This document shows positions 8,134 through 17,745 of a stretch of 64,000 nt of DNA, piece by piece. A model generated the notes under the pieces. That model made no database searches, was not told where the DNA came from, and saw nothing but the letters and a program-made list of their open reading frames with translations. The position numbers and the translations under genes were made by a program. Origin of the DNA: Variovorax sp. DXTD-1 (GTDB taxonomy: Bacteria > Pseudomonadota > Gammaproteobacteria > Burkholderiales > Burkholderiaceae_C); NCBI RefSeq assembly GCF_003984625.1, contig NZ_RWKH01000018.1:1-64000 (forward strand), written 5' to 3'. Position 1 is the stretch's first letter. Each line of letters starts with the position of its first letter.

Positions 8134-9177
8134 ATGTTTGTTGCCGTGAACTCTTTCATCTCGCTTTTCCGGAAACGGCTGCGCTGCGGCGCCCGCACCG
8201 CGCTGGCCTTCGGCATGGCGCAGCTGGCCGCCGCCGCATCGGCCACCGGCCTCACGGTGCTGATGGGCGACGACCTCGCGGCGCACTCGGAGTTCGTGCA
8301 GCATCTTCGCGCGGGCGAGGAGCCCGGCGGCCGCTTCGATCTGGTGCGGCTTCCGCAGGGCGGCGCGGACACCTCGCAAGCCGTGGAAACAGCCGCCGCC
8401 GAGCCCGACCGCGGCGCCAACGCCGGCGTGCGAACGCGCGGCCTGCGCACCGCGCCGGCAGATACCGGCATGACGCTGGCAGTCGGCGTGCCGGCCGCGC
8501 GCGCGGCGCTCGGGCGGCCCGGCCAGCAGCCGCTGGTGCTTGCGATGCTGAGCCGGCTCGACTACGAGACCCTGCGCGCCAGCAGCCCGGCCCTGCGGCG
8601 CGGCGACCGGCGCGTGGGCGTGCTGCTGCGCGACCCCGCCATGGGCGACCAGCTTGCGCTGGTGGGTGCGGTGCTGCCGCACAAGTACCGCATCGGCGTG
8701 GTCGCCACGCCTGAATCGGAACCGCTGGTGCGCGAGCTGCAGCGCGCGGCGCAGGGCGCAAACCCGCCGTGGGACGTGCAGGTGGAATACGCGCCCGACG
8801 CCAGGTCGCTGGCTGCGGCGCTGCATTCGGTGGTGCCGCGCAGCGACGCGCTGATGGTGCTGCCCGACCTGATCGGCGACAGCCAGGCCGCCACGCTCTC
8901 GGTGTTGCGCGCGGGCGCCGGGGCGGGCTTGCCGGTGTTCGGCGCCAGCGAAGGGCTGGTGCGTTCCGGCGGGCTTGCGGCCGCGGTCTCCACGCCGGCG
9001 CAGCTGGCGCGGCAGGCGCGGCTGCTCGGCCAGAAGCTGGCGAACGCCGGCGCCGGTCCGCTGGTGGAGTCGGCCACGCCGGCCACCGTGCGCATCAACG
9101 TGACCGTCGCGCGCGGTCTCGGACTGCGCTTGCCGGAGGAGCGGGAACTGACCGAGCGGCTCACCGTCACGCGATGA
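8134..9177 (+). CDS. ABC-type substrate-binding-like protein
   Basis: About 347 residues from ATG 8134 (MFVAVNSFISLFRKRLR); the frame is open further up, but this start gives a better export signal, a basic stretch then AFGMAQLAAAASATG. The body looks like the ABC_sub_bind (PF04392-like) periplasmic fold: RVGVLLRDPAMG, a two-lobed pattern, DALMVLPD, GLPVFGASEGLVRSGG, and a tail typical of the family with INVTVARGLGLRLP. Its stop overlaps the next kinase start by four bases (ATGA), so the pair is coupled. No transporter partner is encoded. It probably presents a ligand to the kinase at 9174; that is inference from layout. Confidence 0.75.
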   Translation: MFVAVNSFISLFRKRLRCGARTALAFGMAQLAAAASATGLTVLMGDDLAAHSEFVQHLRAGEEPGGRFDLVRLPQGGADTSQAVETAAAEPDRGANAGVRTRGLRTAPADTGMTLAVGVPAARAALGRPGQQPLVLAMLSRLDYETLRASSPALRRGDRRVGVLLRDPAMGDQLALVGAVLPHKYRIGVVATPESEPLVRELQRAAQGANPPWDVQVEYAPDARSLAAALHSVVPRSDALMVLPDLIGDSQAATLSVLRAGAGAGLPVFGASEGLVRSGGLAAAVSTPAQLARQARLLGQKLANAGAGPLVESATPATVRINVTVARGLGLRLPEERELTERLTVTR

Positions 9178-11174
9178 GCGACAAGGGGACGACGCCCGAA
9201 GGCTCGCACGCCGATTCGCCGGCGCAGCCGCAGCCCCTGTCCACGCCCACGCTGGTGGTGCGCGGCAACCTGCAGCGCGACCTGTTCCGCCTTGGCGTGG
9301 TGCCGTGCGCCGCGGTGGCGCTGGCGCTCACCGGCTGGTTCACGCACAGCCGCCTGCAAGCGCTCGAAGCGGCTTTCGATGCCGAAGGCCAGGCCGTGGC
9401 GCGCCAAGTGGCCGCCATGTCGGACCTGAGCCTCTATGCCGGCGACCTGCCGGCGCTGCAGAACGTGGCCAACGCGGCGTTGCGCGGCGGGCAGGTGATG
9501 CGGGTGGAAATCAGCAACAGCGCGGGCGTGTTCGTGACCGCCGGCCCCAAGGCATCGGCGCTTGCGCAGCTGCGCATGTTCACCTCGCCGGTCACGCTTC
9601 GCGAGGCTTCGCGCGCCAGTGCCTTCGCGCCCGCGGGCTCCACCGCGGCGGGCGAAACGCCCATCGGCCTGGTGCAGGCCTTCAGGGACACCACGGCCTA
9701 CGCGCGCGAGCGCAGTCGCTCGCTCATGGCGGGCATCGGCATTGCAATGGTGGCGCTGCTTGCGGCATGGGCCTCGGTGCGCCACATGGCGCGCACGGTG
9801 GCACGGCCGCTGCGGCGCGTGTCGCGCACCGTTGCGGCATTGGAGGCCGGGCACTTCGAAGCGCGCTGCGACGTGGTCGAAGGCGAGCCGCGGAGTGTTT
9901 CCGCAGCATCGTCCGGCAAGGGCCACGCGCACGAGCTGGCCGTGCTCGCGCACGACATCGATCGCCTGGCCGAGCGGCTGCAGCGCAACCGACAGGTCAG
10001 CGAGGAGCGCGTGCGCGAAGCCACGGCGGTGGCGCTGCAGCGCATGGCCGAAGCCGAGCAGGCGGCGCTGTCGCGCGCACGGTTCCTGGCCGCGGCCAGC
10101 CACGACCTGCGGCAGCCGCTGCACGCCATGGGGCTTTTCATCGATGGCCTGCTGCCAAGCGCCACCGAGGCGCAGCGCCCGGCCGTGCTGCGCCTGCAGG
10201 AGGGCACCGAGTTCATGGGCGTGCTGCTCGACGACCTGCTCGAAATCTCGCGGCTCGACGCCCAGGTGCTGACGCCCGCGATCACCAAGGTGCCCTTGGC
10301 CGCGCTGTTCGACCAGCTCGATGCGCAGCACGCCCCCACCGCGGCCGAGACCCGCGTGCGCCTGCGCTGGAGCGACCGCGGGCTTGCGGTGCGCAGCGAT
10401 GCAGCGCTGCTGCAGCGCATCGTGGGCAACCTGGTGGCCAACGCGCTGCGCCATGCGCCCGCCGGCGGCACGGTGCTGGTGGCCGCGCGGCGCATCCGGG
10501 CCGGCGGAGACAGCGTGCGCATCGAAGTGCGCGACAACGGCATTGGCATTGCGCCCATTCACCAGGGCCGGATCTTCGAAGAGTTCTACCAGGTGGCCAA
10601 TACCGAGCGCGACAGGCGCCGCGGCTTCGGGCTGGGCCTTGCCATCTGCGCGCGCATTGCCTCGCTGCTCGGCACTCGCATCACGGTGCGCTCGGCGCTG
10701 CAGGCGGGCAGCACCTTTGCGCTCATCCTGCCCGCCGCCCAGGCGGCTGAAGCCACCGCGCCCGCAGCCGCGCCGCGCGCGCTCACCCCGCTGGCCGGCC
10801 TGCACTGCATGGTGGTCGACGACGACCCCGTCATCCTCGACGGCAGCCGCGCGCTGCTGGAGCAATGGGGGTGCGAGGTCGAATGCATCGCCACCGGCGC
10901 CGAGGCCATTGCGCGGCTGGGCACCGGCGACCAGCGCTTCGATGCGGTGCTGTGCGACTTGCAACTGGCCGGCGCCGACGACGGCATGGACGTGATCACC
11001 GCCGCCAAGCGCCTGCAGCCCGATGCGCTCGCCGTGCTCGTGTCCGGCGCCACCGGGCCCGAAGTGCTGCAGCGCCTGCGCCATGGCGGCGTGATGCTGC
11101 TCACCAAGCCGGTCGCGCCCGCCAAGCTGCGCGCGCTGCTTTCCACGCGGCGGCATGCCGCCTCGCCGGCCTGA
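9174..11174 (+). CDS. Hybrid sensor histidine kinase / response regulator
   Basis: A 666-residue kinase of the same design as the one at 6073: a membrane segment at about residues 40-62, a periplasmic sensor part, a second membrane segment at about 180-200, and a HAMP-like linker. H310 lies in SHDLRQPLHAM. The ATPase motifs are VGNLVANALRH, DNGIGI and FGLGLAICAR. The receiver domain has VDDDP, D595 in LCDLQLAG, and Lys in LTKPVAP. The start overlaps the upstream binding-protein stop by four bases. As with its paralogue there is no DNA-binding output, so it needs a separate regulator or phosphotransfer protein. The two kinases probably arose by block duplication. Confidence 0.92.
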   Translation: MSDKGTTPEGSHADSPAQPQPLSTPTLVVRGNLQRDLFRLGVVPCAAVALALTGWFTHSRLQALEAAFDAEGQAVARQVAAMSDLSLYAGDLPALQNVANAALRGGQVMRVEISNSAGVFVTAGPKASALAQLRMFTSPVTLREASRASAFAPAGSTAAGETPIGLVQAFRDTTAYARERSRSLMAGIGIAMVALLAAWASVRHMARTVARPLRRVSRTVAALEAGHFEARCDVVEGEPRSVSAASSGKGHAHELAVLAHDIDRLAERLQRNRQVSEERVREATAVALQRMAEAEQAALSRARFLAAASHDLRQPLHAMGLFIDGLLPSATEAQRPAVLRLQEGTEFMGVLLDDLLEISRLDAQVLTPAITKVPLAALFDQLDAQHAPTAAETRVRLRWSDRGLAVRSDAALLQRIVGNLVANALRHAPAGGTVLVAARRIRAGGDSVRIEVRDNGIGIAPIHQGRIFEEFYQVANTERDRRRGFGLGLAICARIASLLGTRITVRSALQAGSTFALILPAAQAAEATAPAAAPRALTPLAGLHCMVVDDDPVILDGSRALLEQWGCEVECIATGAEAIARLGTGDQRFDAVLCDLQLAGADDGMDVITAAKRLQPDALAVLVSGATGPEVLQRLRHGGVMLLTKPVAPAKLRALLSTRRHAASPA

Positions 11175-11230
11175 GCGCCGACGCACGCACAGGCTGCAGC
11201 CCTCCACGCCTGCCGACAGGAACCCTTCCG

Positions 11231-11998
11231 ATGCTCGACATTGCCGCACTGAAAGACATCCGCCCCTTTGTGGCGACGCCGAGCTACGGCGGTGCGCTCG
11301 CCTCGATCTACGTGCGCAGCCTGCTCGGCCTGGTGAACCTCGCGTGGAGCCACGGCTTTTCGATGCAGACGCGCTTCCTCGATGGCGACAGCCTGATTCC
11401 GCGCGCACGCAACCGGCTGGTGGCCGAGTTCATGGCCGACACGCGCTGGACGCACCTGTTCTGGATAGACGCCGACATCGGCTTCGAGCCTTCCGCGGCG
11501 CTCAGGCTGCTGCTGGCCGGCCGCGACGTGGTGGCCGGCGTTTATCCGCTCAAGGAGGACGGCTGGCCCGCCGACGGCTTGCGCGAGGCCTTGCCCGCGG
11601 GCAGCACGCGCGCCGACTTCGAGGCGCGGCATGCGCGCTTTCCGGCCAACGCATGGACCGGCGAGGGCAAGGTCGACGCCGACGGTTTCATCGAGGTGCT
11701 CGACGCGCCCACGGGCTTCATGCTGATTGGCCGTTCGGTGTTCGAGCGCCTGGCCGAGGCGCGGCCCGACCTGCGCTACACGCCCGAGCCGTCCCGCGAC
11801 ACCGCCGCCCAGGCATGGCCGCACTACCGCTTCTTCGACGTGCTGGCCGAGCCGGGCAACGGCCGCTATCTGAGCGAGGACTATGCGTTCTGCCGGCGCT
11901 GGCAGGCGCTCGGCGGCAAGGTCCACATCGACGCGCAGTCCGACTTGTCGCACCAGGGCCTGCGCACCTACACGGGCCGCTTCGGCGCCGCGGGCTAG
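11231..11998 (+). CDS. Glycosyltransferase-like protein
   Basis: A 255-residue soluble protein starting 56 bases after the second kinase and in the same direction. It has a GT-A-like pattern: FVATPSYGG at the start, DSLIPRARNRLVAEF, then a DAD motif in LFWIDADIGFEPS that would bind metal and sugar nucleotide. GVYPLKEDGW, PTGFMLIGR and a late LSEDYAFCRRW follow. These match hypothetical glycosyltransferases annotated in capsule and lipopolysaccharide regions. Donor and acceptor are unknown, and there are no sugar-biosynthesis neighbours. Its link with the sensor block is positional only. Confidence 0.65.
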   Translation: MLDIAALKDIRPFVATPSYGGALASIYVRSLLGLVNLAWSHGFSMQTRFLDGDSLIPRARNRLVAEFMADTRWTHLFWIDADIGFEPSAALRLLLAGRDVVAGVYPLKEDGWPADGLREALPAGSTRADFEARHARFPANAWTGEGKVDADGFIEVLDAPTGFMLIGRSVFERLAEARPDLRYTPEPSRDTAAQAWPHYRFFDVLAEPGNGRYLSEDYAFCRRWQALGGKVHIDAQSDLSHQGLRTYTGRFGAAG

Positions 11999-12012
11999 CA
12001 GCGAGCAAGCCG

Positions 12013-15000
12013 CTAGAAGTCGGCGCAGCCGTTGCGCTTCTCGGTGTCGACGCAGCTTGTGAGGTTGGGCCGCGAGCGCACGCGCGACCATTCGCGCGCC
12101 AGCACGTCGTTGCCCTGCGAGGCGCGGTCGCCTTCGAGCGGGCCGGTCGCAAAGCAGATCGGCGGCGGGCCGATGTTGCGGTCGTAAAGCCAGGTGGTCG
12201 GCAGGTCGCGGATCACGTCGGGCTTCGGAATCTGCGGAAAGACGACGACCGTGACTGGCGGAACTTCCGGAGGGCTGCTGACCGTGAGCGTCCCCGGCAC
12301 CACGTTGACCAGATAGCCCTCGGCCGAGGTGAAGCTGCCGTTGATCGCATAGGCGCCGGGCGGGCTCGACTGGTTGGCGGCGGTGCCCACCGCACCGCTG
12401 AAGCCGGCACCGTTGTCGCCGAGGATCAGGCCCGTGATGCTCCAGGTGAAGACCGGATTGTCCGAGCCCGAGGCCCGTGCGGCATTGCCGATCACCACCG
12501 TCGCGGTCGGCCGCTGCGCATAGATGAAGTGGTTTTCGCCCGGCGACACGCTCACGCCGCACAGGCCCAGGTAGGCGCAGTTGTAGAGGTTCGGCAGCAG
12601 GCCCGAGCCGGTAACGCCACCGCGCGTTTCGCCGATCCAGGTGTCAGCCCACACGCGCCAGGGCGCGCCGCCCAGGCTGGCACCGCCCACGTTCTGGAAG
12701 CGCGCCGCGGCCACCAGGTCGGCGCCCGACGTACTGCTTACCGCCGTGCCGAGCTGCAGGTCGCCGCTCAGCGTGCGCACGAACACCGTGTCCGCCGCCA
12801 TGGAGCCGGCCGACACCACCTGCGGCGCATTGCCGGCCGCGTCGTAGCCGACGACCGAGACGGGGCCGATGCGCAGTTCGTCCACGTCCTGGTAGCGGAA
12901 CGCGCCGGCGGCGCCGCCGCCCAGCGTGTTCGCGCTCACGTTGTTGGCCGCCTGGTCGAGCAGCACGCTGCCGCCGCTGGAACGGGCCAAGAGCGTGCCG
13001 GCCGTGATGGGTGCGGCCGCGGTCTGAGTGATGTTGCCTGCCGACACCAGGCCGACGCGCGGCGCCGTGATGGGCGCCTGCAGCGAGATGTTGCCGCCGC
13101 CTTCGTTCTGCAGCGTGAGGCCCGAGGCCAGCGCGAGCGGCCCCACCACGTTGATGTCGGCCGCATGCGCATTGCTGCCGGCCACGATCGCGTTGCCGGC
13201 CGAGATGCGGGAGAACTCGTCGGCCGACACCGCGAAGCCGGTGCTCGCCGTGCCACCGAGCGTGATCGGCGTTGCGACCTGGTCGAAGGCCGTGCCGTCC
13301 GCCGCCACGCCGCCGGGGCGAAGGTTGACGACATTGCCCGCGCTCACGGTGCCATCGATCACCAGCGCGTCGGTGCTGCCGTCGTTGCTGGCGCGCAGCA
13401 CGACGTTGCCACCGGCCGACGACACGGAAACGCCCGCAAGCACCGGAGGGAACACGCCCGGCACGGGTGCTGGCGGCCCGATCCGCACGCCGGCGCCGTC
13501 GCCCTCGGCCTGGCCGGTGATCTCGATGCTGCCGCTGCCGGTGGTGGCAATCTGCGTGCCGGTGCGCAGCAGCACGCCGTCGCCCCCCGTGCCCGGATCC
13601 GTGTCGGCCTGACGCAAGCCGCGCACTGCGATGTTGCCGCTGACCGAGCGAAGCGCCGAATCGTTGATGACCACCCCATGGCCCGGAATCTCGCTGCTGT
13701 TGCCGGTGAAGTTGCCGACGCCGCGCACCGTGATGTTGCCGCTGGTGGTCGAGATGTCGGTGCGCCGGTTCGGCAAACCGGTGCCCGTGAAGCGCGAGTT
13801 GAGCCGCACGCCGCTGGTTTCGGCGCCGATGCCTGTGATGTCGACGTTGCCGGTCGACGTGGCGATCTGCACGCCGTTGATGTAGACCGCCGCATCCGTG
13901 AAGCCGCCGCTCGAGGGCCCGCTGGTGTTGCCGTTGATCGTTACCGAGCCGCCCGCGCCGGCATCGGTGCGGCCGACGCGCGTGTCGATGACGTTGCCGT
14001 TCAGGCTCACGCTCGGCCCCGACCCCGAGGCCGACCAGGCGCCGTTCATCACCACATTGCCGCCGTTGGTGTAGATGTCGCCGCTGTAACTCACCTGCCC
14101 GCCGCCGGTCGCGGCACCGCCGCCGTTGACGTCGGTGTTGAACACCACGTTGAGCGGCCCGCCGGCGCCCGAGGACTCGATCACCACGTTGTTGTCGCCG
14201 CGCACGCTGCGGTGGGCGTCGAGCTGAAAAGTCAACGGCCCGTTGGCTGTGCTGTAGTTGATGCGCACGCCGTTGAACATGCGGATGTCGCCATCGGTCG
14301 GCGACCCCGCGCCGGGATCACCGGTGGTGATGCGCACGCTGGTGCCGCCGTTGAGGGCGGCGTTGATGTCGCCGTCCTGGATCGTGCTGGCCGCGAGCGG
14401 CTCGAAGGGATTGGTCGGCAGCGTGCCGGCCGCGGCGCCGGGAACGATGTCGACATTGAAGGGATCGACGAGCCAGGTGCCGGCGGTGCCCGCGGGCGCG
14501 GCGGCGTCCACGCGCAGCCCGTTGATGCTGAAGCCGCCGCCCTGTCCGTCGTCGGGCGCGGCAAAACCGCCGGAAGTCTCGATGAAGCCGCCGTTGCCGC
14601 CGCCCGCGCCGCCACGCGCCGAAATGCTGCCGTGGGCACGCAGCGTACGTTCGGCCAGCAGGCGAACATCGCCGCCGTTGCCCGATGCGACGGCGTCCGC
14701 GCGCGCGATCGAGCCAGCGCCGAGCGCGATGGCGCCGGTGTCGCCGAGTTCGGCCACCGCGTTTGCATGAAGGCGGATGCGCCCGCCGCCGGCGCTGCCG
14801 CTCGCGTCGAGAATGCCGCGGTCGTCGTTTCCGGGCGGCGGTGGCGGTGGCTCCAGCGGCGCAGAAACGTCGATGATGAGCGGAGGCGTGTAAGGCACAA
14901 GCCCGATCGCGCGGCCCTTGATGTCGATGGTGCCACCCGTGAGGCCGGCGTCGTTGCCCACTGCAGAGACCAGGCCGCCTGTCATGCGCACGCCTTCGGA

Positions 15001-15858
15001 CGACAGCCCGCTGTCCAGAATGATCTCGCCGTTGCGCGAAACCATGGAGTCGGCCCGCAGCACGCCGCGGAAATTGACCACGCCGTTCGAGACTTCCGAG
15101 CCGCTCGTCGCCACAAGCGCCACGCGACCGCCGTTGGCCTGCATGGTGCCGCTGTTCGCCACGCCGCTGTACAGGCCGGGCGTGACCCGCAGCGTAGTGA
15201 GCCCGTCGCCGGCGAGGTCGAGCGTGACCGTTTCGCCCGACGCCATGGCCGCCGTGCCGCCGTCGGCCACGATGCTGCCGCTGTTGAACACCTGGGATCC
15301 GATGAGCGCCGCGGTGCCGCCACTGCCCACCAGCGTGATGTTGCCCTGGTTGTCCACGGTGCCGAAACTCCCGTCCGGCCGCCTGAACTCGAGCTTGGAC
15401 GCACCGGCCATGAAGTCGGCGTTGCTGGTGGACATGTCGAGTGTCGATGCGACCAGTCCGCCGACGCTGATCGAGGAACCCTTGGAGAACGTCACGCCGG
15501 CCGGGTTGACCAGGAAGACGCGGCCATTTGCATTGAGCGATCCGGCAATGGCCGAGGGCTCCCCGCCGATCACGCGGCTCAGCAGCACGCTGCTGGCGCT
15601 CGGCTGCGCAACGTTGACCGTCGCGCCCGTCGAAATGGAGAAGGTGTTCCATTGCGCGATGGCGCGCGCCGTCGTCTGGTTGATGTTCATCGTCGCGGCA
15701 TTAGGCGTCGCGACAGACACGCCTCCGGCAATGGGCGAGAACCCGGTGGGCAGGGTCTGGGCCAGCGCGGGCGCCAGGCCCAGGCACACCAGTGCGAGCG
15801 CGACCGGGCGCAGCCGCGGGCGCGGATGGAATCGTGGGGAACGGTTGTGCATTGCCAT
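12013..15858 (-). CDS. Two-partner secretion exoprotein, filamentous-haemagglutinin type (TpsA)
   Basis: A 1281-residue secreted protein. The start at 15858 (MAMHNRSPR) gives a signal peptide ending at APALAQ. It is followed by a TPS transport domain with NQTTARAIAQWNTFSIS, SRVIGGEPSAIAGSL and VFLVNPAGVTF, the last corresponding to the usual NPNG-type motif. The middle is a long beta-helix, rich in Gly, Asn, Thr and Ser with many GNV, GNI and GGNV turns. The C-terminus carries an MBG-like beta domain (AYAINGSFTSAEGYLVNVVPGTLTV) and a short Cys-containing tail ending NGCADF. It begins one base after the TpsB stop. It probably acts as a surface or released adhesin. The frame is open further upstream, but that part overlaps tpsB and should be ignored. 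Confidence 0.88.
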   Translation of the reverse strand: MAMHNRSPRFHPRPRLRPVALALVCLGLAPALAQTLPTGFSPIAGGVSVATPNAATMNINQTTARAIAQWNTFSISTGATVNVAQPSASSVLLSRVIGGEPSAIAGSLNANGRVFLVNPAGVTFSKGSSISVGGLVASTLDMSTSNADFMAGASKLEFRRPDGSFGTVDNQGNITLVGSGGTAALIGSQVFNSGSIVADGGTAAMASGETVTLDLAGDGLTTLRVTPGLYSGVANSGTMQANGGRVALVATSGSEVSNGVVNFRGVLRADSMVSRNGEIILDSGLSSEGVRMTGGLVSAVGNDAGLTGGTIDIKGRAIGLVPYTPPLIIDVSAPLEPPPPPPGNDDRGILDASGSAGGGRIRLHANAVAELGDTGAIALGAGSIARADAVASGNGGDVRLLAERTLRAHGSISARGGAGGGNGGFIETSGGFAAPDDGQGGGFSINGLRVDAAAPAGTAGTWLVDPFNVDIVPGAAAGTLPTNPFEPLAASTIQDGDINAALNGGTSVRITTGDPGAGSPTDGDIRMFNGVRINYSTANGPLTFQLDAHRSVRGDNNVVIESSGAGGPLNVVFNTDVNGGGAATGGGQVSYSGDIYTNGGNVVMNGAWSASGSGPSVSLNGNVIDTRVGRTDAGAGGSVTINGNTSGPSSGGFTDAAVYINGVQIATSTGNVDITGIGAETSGVRLNSRFTGTGLPNRRTDISTTSGNITVRGVGNFTGNSSEIPGHGVVINDSALRSVSGNIAVRGLRQADTDPGTGGDGVLLRTGTQIATTGSGSIEITGQAEGDGAGVRIGPPAPVPGVFPPVLAGVSVSSAGGNVVLRASNDGSTDALVIDGTVSAGNVVNLRPGGVAADGTAFDQVATPITLGGTASTGFAVSADEFSRISAGNAIVAGSNAHAADINVVGPLALASGLTLQNEGGGNISLQAPITAPRVGLVSAGNITQTAAAPITAGTLLARSSGGSVLLDQAANNVSANTLGGGAAGAFRYQDVDELRIGPVSVVGYDAAGNAPQVVSAGSMAADTVFVRTLSGDLQLGTAVSSTSGADLVAAARFQNVGGASLGGAPWRVWADTWIGETRGGVTGSGLLPNLYNCAYLGLCGVSVSPGENHFIYAQRPTATVVIGNAARASGSDNPVFTWSITGLILGDNGAGFSGAVGTAANQSSPPGAYAINGSFTSAEGYLVNVVPGTLTVSSPPEVPPVTVVVFPQIPKPDVIRDLPTTWLYDRNIGPPPICFATGPLEGDRASQGNDVLAREWSRVRSRPNLTSCVDTEKRNGCADF

Positions 15859-15859
15859 G

Positions 15860-17572
15860 TCAGAACACCTTTTGCGCCTGCACGTACAAGCGCGGGTTGC
15901 GGCCGCCGCCATCGGTCTGCGCCGGCCGGGTGCCGTCGCGCCAGGCGAGCGTCGCGTTGATCGCAAAGTTGCCGGGCCGCGCCCACGAAATGCCGATGCC
16001 GAAACCGCGCAGGCTGTGGCGGTTGGGGCCGGTGTCGAACGGCGAAGGGTTGCGCACGATCTTTCCGCGCGCGGCGTCGTAGAACACGAAAGGCGTGAGC
16101 TCCGAGTTGAGCGACCAGCGCCATTCGACGGTGCCGATGGCGCCTTCGTCCACCAGCAGTTCGCCCGACGGGTACGCACGCACTGCGCGCGCACCGCCGA
16201 GCGAGAGCTTCTCGGAAGCGTCGAGGTTCTTGCTGGCCCACTGGCCGCCGAGCGCCACATAGAGCGAATGGTTCGGCACGATGGCCTGCAGCCGCGAAAC
16301 CTGGAAGCTCAGCTTGGTGTAGCCGCCCTCGGTGCGGTGGCCCGCCACGCTCTGGTCGAACGCGCGGCTCTGCTCGTCGCGAATGGAAAGGTCACCACGG
16401 TAAAGCGTGCCCGAGCTGGCCCAGTAGCCGCCGCCGAGCACCTCGTCGCGCCGCTCCCACGCCCAGCCAAGGCCCAGGCCGTGCACGCGCTTCTTCGAGG
16501 CGAAGTCGACCGCGTTCATCTCGTCGGTGAGGTTCTTCACGTCGGCGCCCAGGCGCAGGAAGAGGTTCTGCTGGCGCTGGCGGATCAACGGATAGTTGAG
16601 CGAAAAATCGAGCACGTCGGCCCTGCCCTGCGCCCCGAGTTCGGCAAACTCGCCGCCCAGCTCGTAGTTGACGCGCGCAAGGCCGATGCCGGCGCGCAGG
16701 CCGCTGGTGCCGATGGGCGCCTCGTAGGCCACGCGCCCGAACTGCAGCGCGTTGCTGTTCGAAACCATCAGCCGCATGTCGAGGTTGTCGCCGATGCCGA
16801 AGGGGCTGAGATAACGCGCCGTGCCACCGACGCGAAAGCGCCCCGATTCCTTGGTGCCGTGGTTGTCGCCCTCGGCCGTGAAGGCCCAGCGCGGGCCCGC
16901 GACGACCTCGACCGAAAGATCGGTGGTGCCGCTTTGCGTGCCTTCCTGCAGCCCCGACGTGACGCGGATGCCGGGCTGGTCCGACAGCAGCAGCATCGCG
17001 CGCTCGTAGGCGGGCGCGCTCACGGCTTCACCGGGCTGCAGGGGCGCGAGAAAGCCGCGCACGCGGGCTTCGCTGATGGGCGCATCGGGTGCGACGGTGA
17101 CATCGACCTTGCCGACCCGGCCTTCGATGACGCTGATTTCCACGATGCCGTCGCGCACTGTCTGAACCGGCACCACGGCCTGCGCGAGAAAGTAGCCGCG
17201 CTCCTTGTAGCGCGCGGTAATGGCCTGCGCCAGGCTTTCGAGATCGCCGAGCGTGACGTTGCGGCCGATGTAGGGTGCCGTGATGCTTTGCATCTCTTCA
17301 TTGGTCAGCGCCTTGACGCCGTTCAGTCGCAGGTCGTTGAGCTTGAACGAGGCGGCGGGCGGCAGGGGTGCGGCGGGCAGGCTTTGCGGGGCAGCGGTAC
17401 CGGTAGCCTGGGCGAGCGGCCGGTCGCAGGTGCCGCAAGGGTCTTGGGTGGGGAGCAGCGTGTTGGTGTCTGTTTCTGCTGCGTGGGTGCGTTGGGCTGC
17501 TACCAGCAGCGTGGCTCCCATCAATGCGAAGACAGCGAGAGCAATAGGCGTAGAGCGTTGACGAGCGCGCAT
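15860..17572 (-). CDS. Two-partner secretion outer-membrane transporter (TpsB, ShlB/FhaC family)
   Basis: A 570-residue pore protein. The start at 17572 (MRARQRSTPIALAVF) yields a normal signal peptide ending THAAET. A Pro-rich linker is followed by two POTRA domains (about residues 75-230; FKLNDLRLNGVKALTNEEM and VEISVIEGRVG are visible). A 16-strand type barrel ends in the outer-membrane signature LYVQAQKVF, with the terminal Phe. RAYPSGELLVDEGAIG matches the conserved loop and late-strand region of FhaC-like proteins. It recognises the transport domain of the TpsA encoded directly downstream and threads it through the outer membrane. Confidence 0.9.
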   Translation of the reverse strand: MRARQRSTPIALAVFALMGATLLVAAQRTHAAETDTNTLLPTQDPCGTCDRPLAQATGTAAPQSLPAAPLPPAASFKLNDLRLNGVKALTNEEMQSITAPYIGRNVTLGDLESLAQAITARYKERGYFLAQAVVPVQTVRDGIVEISVIEGRVGKVDVTVAPDAPISEARVRGFLAPLQPGEAVSAPAYERAMLLLSDQPGIRVTSGLQEGTQSGTTDLSVEVVAGPRWAFTAEGDNHGTKESGRFRVGGTARYLSPFGIGDNLDMRLMVSNSNALQFGRVAYEAPIGTSGLRAGIGLARVNYELGGEFAELGAQGRADVLDFSLNYPLIRQRQQNLFLRLGADVKNLTDEMNAVDFASKKRVHGLGLGWAWERRDEVLGGGYWASSGTLYRGDLSIRDEQSRAFDQSVAGHRTEGGYTKLSFQVSRLQAIVPNHSLYVALGGQWASKNLDASEKLSLGGARAVRAYPSGELLVDEGAIGTVEWRWSLNSELTPFVFYDAARGKIVRNPSPFDTGPNRHSLRGFGIGISWARPGNFAINATLAWRDGTRPAQTDGGGRNPRLYVQAQKVF

Positions 17573-17623
17573 CTCAGTGCTCCACCGTGGGTTGGTTGTG
17601 TTCTTTGCGCTGCTTTTGGCGCT

Positions 17624-17698
17624 GTTGTTCAGGGCAGGTGCAAAGGGCACCGGGGCACGCTGCTGGTGTGCGGCTGATCAACCAGCGCCCTGAACAAC
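17624..17698. repeat. 12-bp perfect inverted repeat between CHAT gene and tpsB
   Basis: GTTGTTCAGGGC at 17624-17635 is repeated inverted as GCCCTGAACAAC at 17687-17698, with a 51-base loop. It sits in the 173-base gap between the CHAT gene and tpsB, both on the - strand. It could form a leader hairpin or bind a regulator. No T-run marks it as a terminator. Confidence 0.5.
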
Positions 17699-17745
17699 CG
17701 CGCGCAACACAACGACCAGACATGGCAGTGGTTCTTCTCTTCATG

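Noticed and set aside
12013..15858. Regular repeats in the haemagglutinin gene as a CRISPR array
   Set aside because: The repeats are in-frame codons for beta-helix turns, vary in length and have no spacer pattern.
11155..15960. 1601-codon open frame on the + strand across the haemagglutinin gene
   Set aside because: The composition (Arg, Ala, His, Gly) is typical of an antisense shadow, and the - strand gene has a signal peptide, TPS motifs and a partner transporter.
15859..16260. N-terminal extension of the TpsA frame
   Set aside because: It overlaps tpsB in another frame and lacks similarity; the signal peptide starts at 15858.
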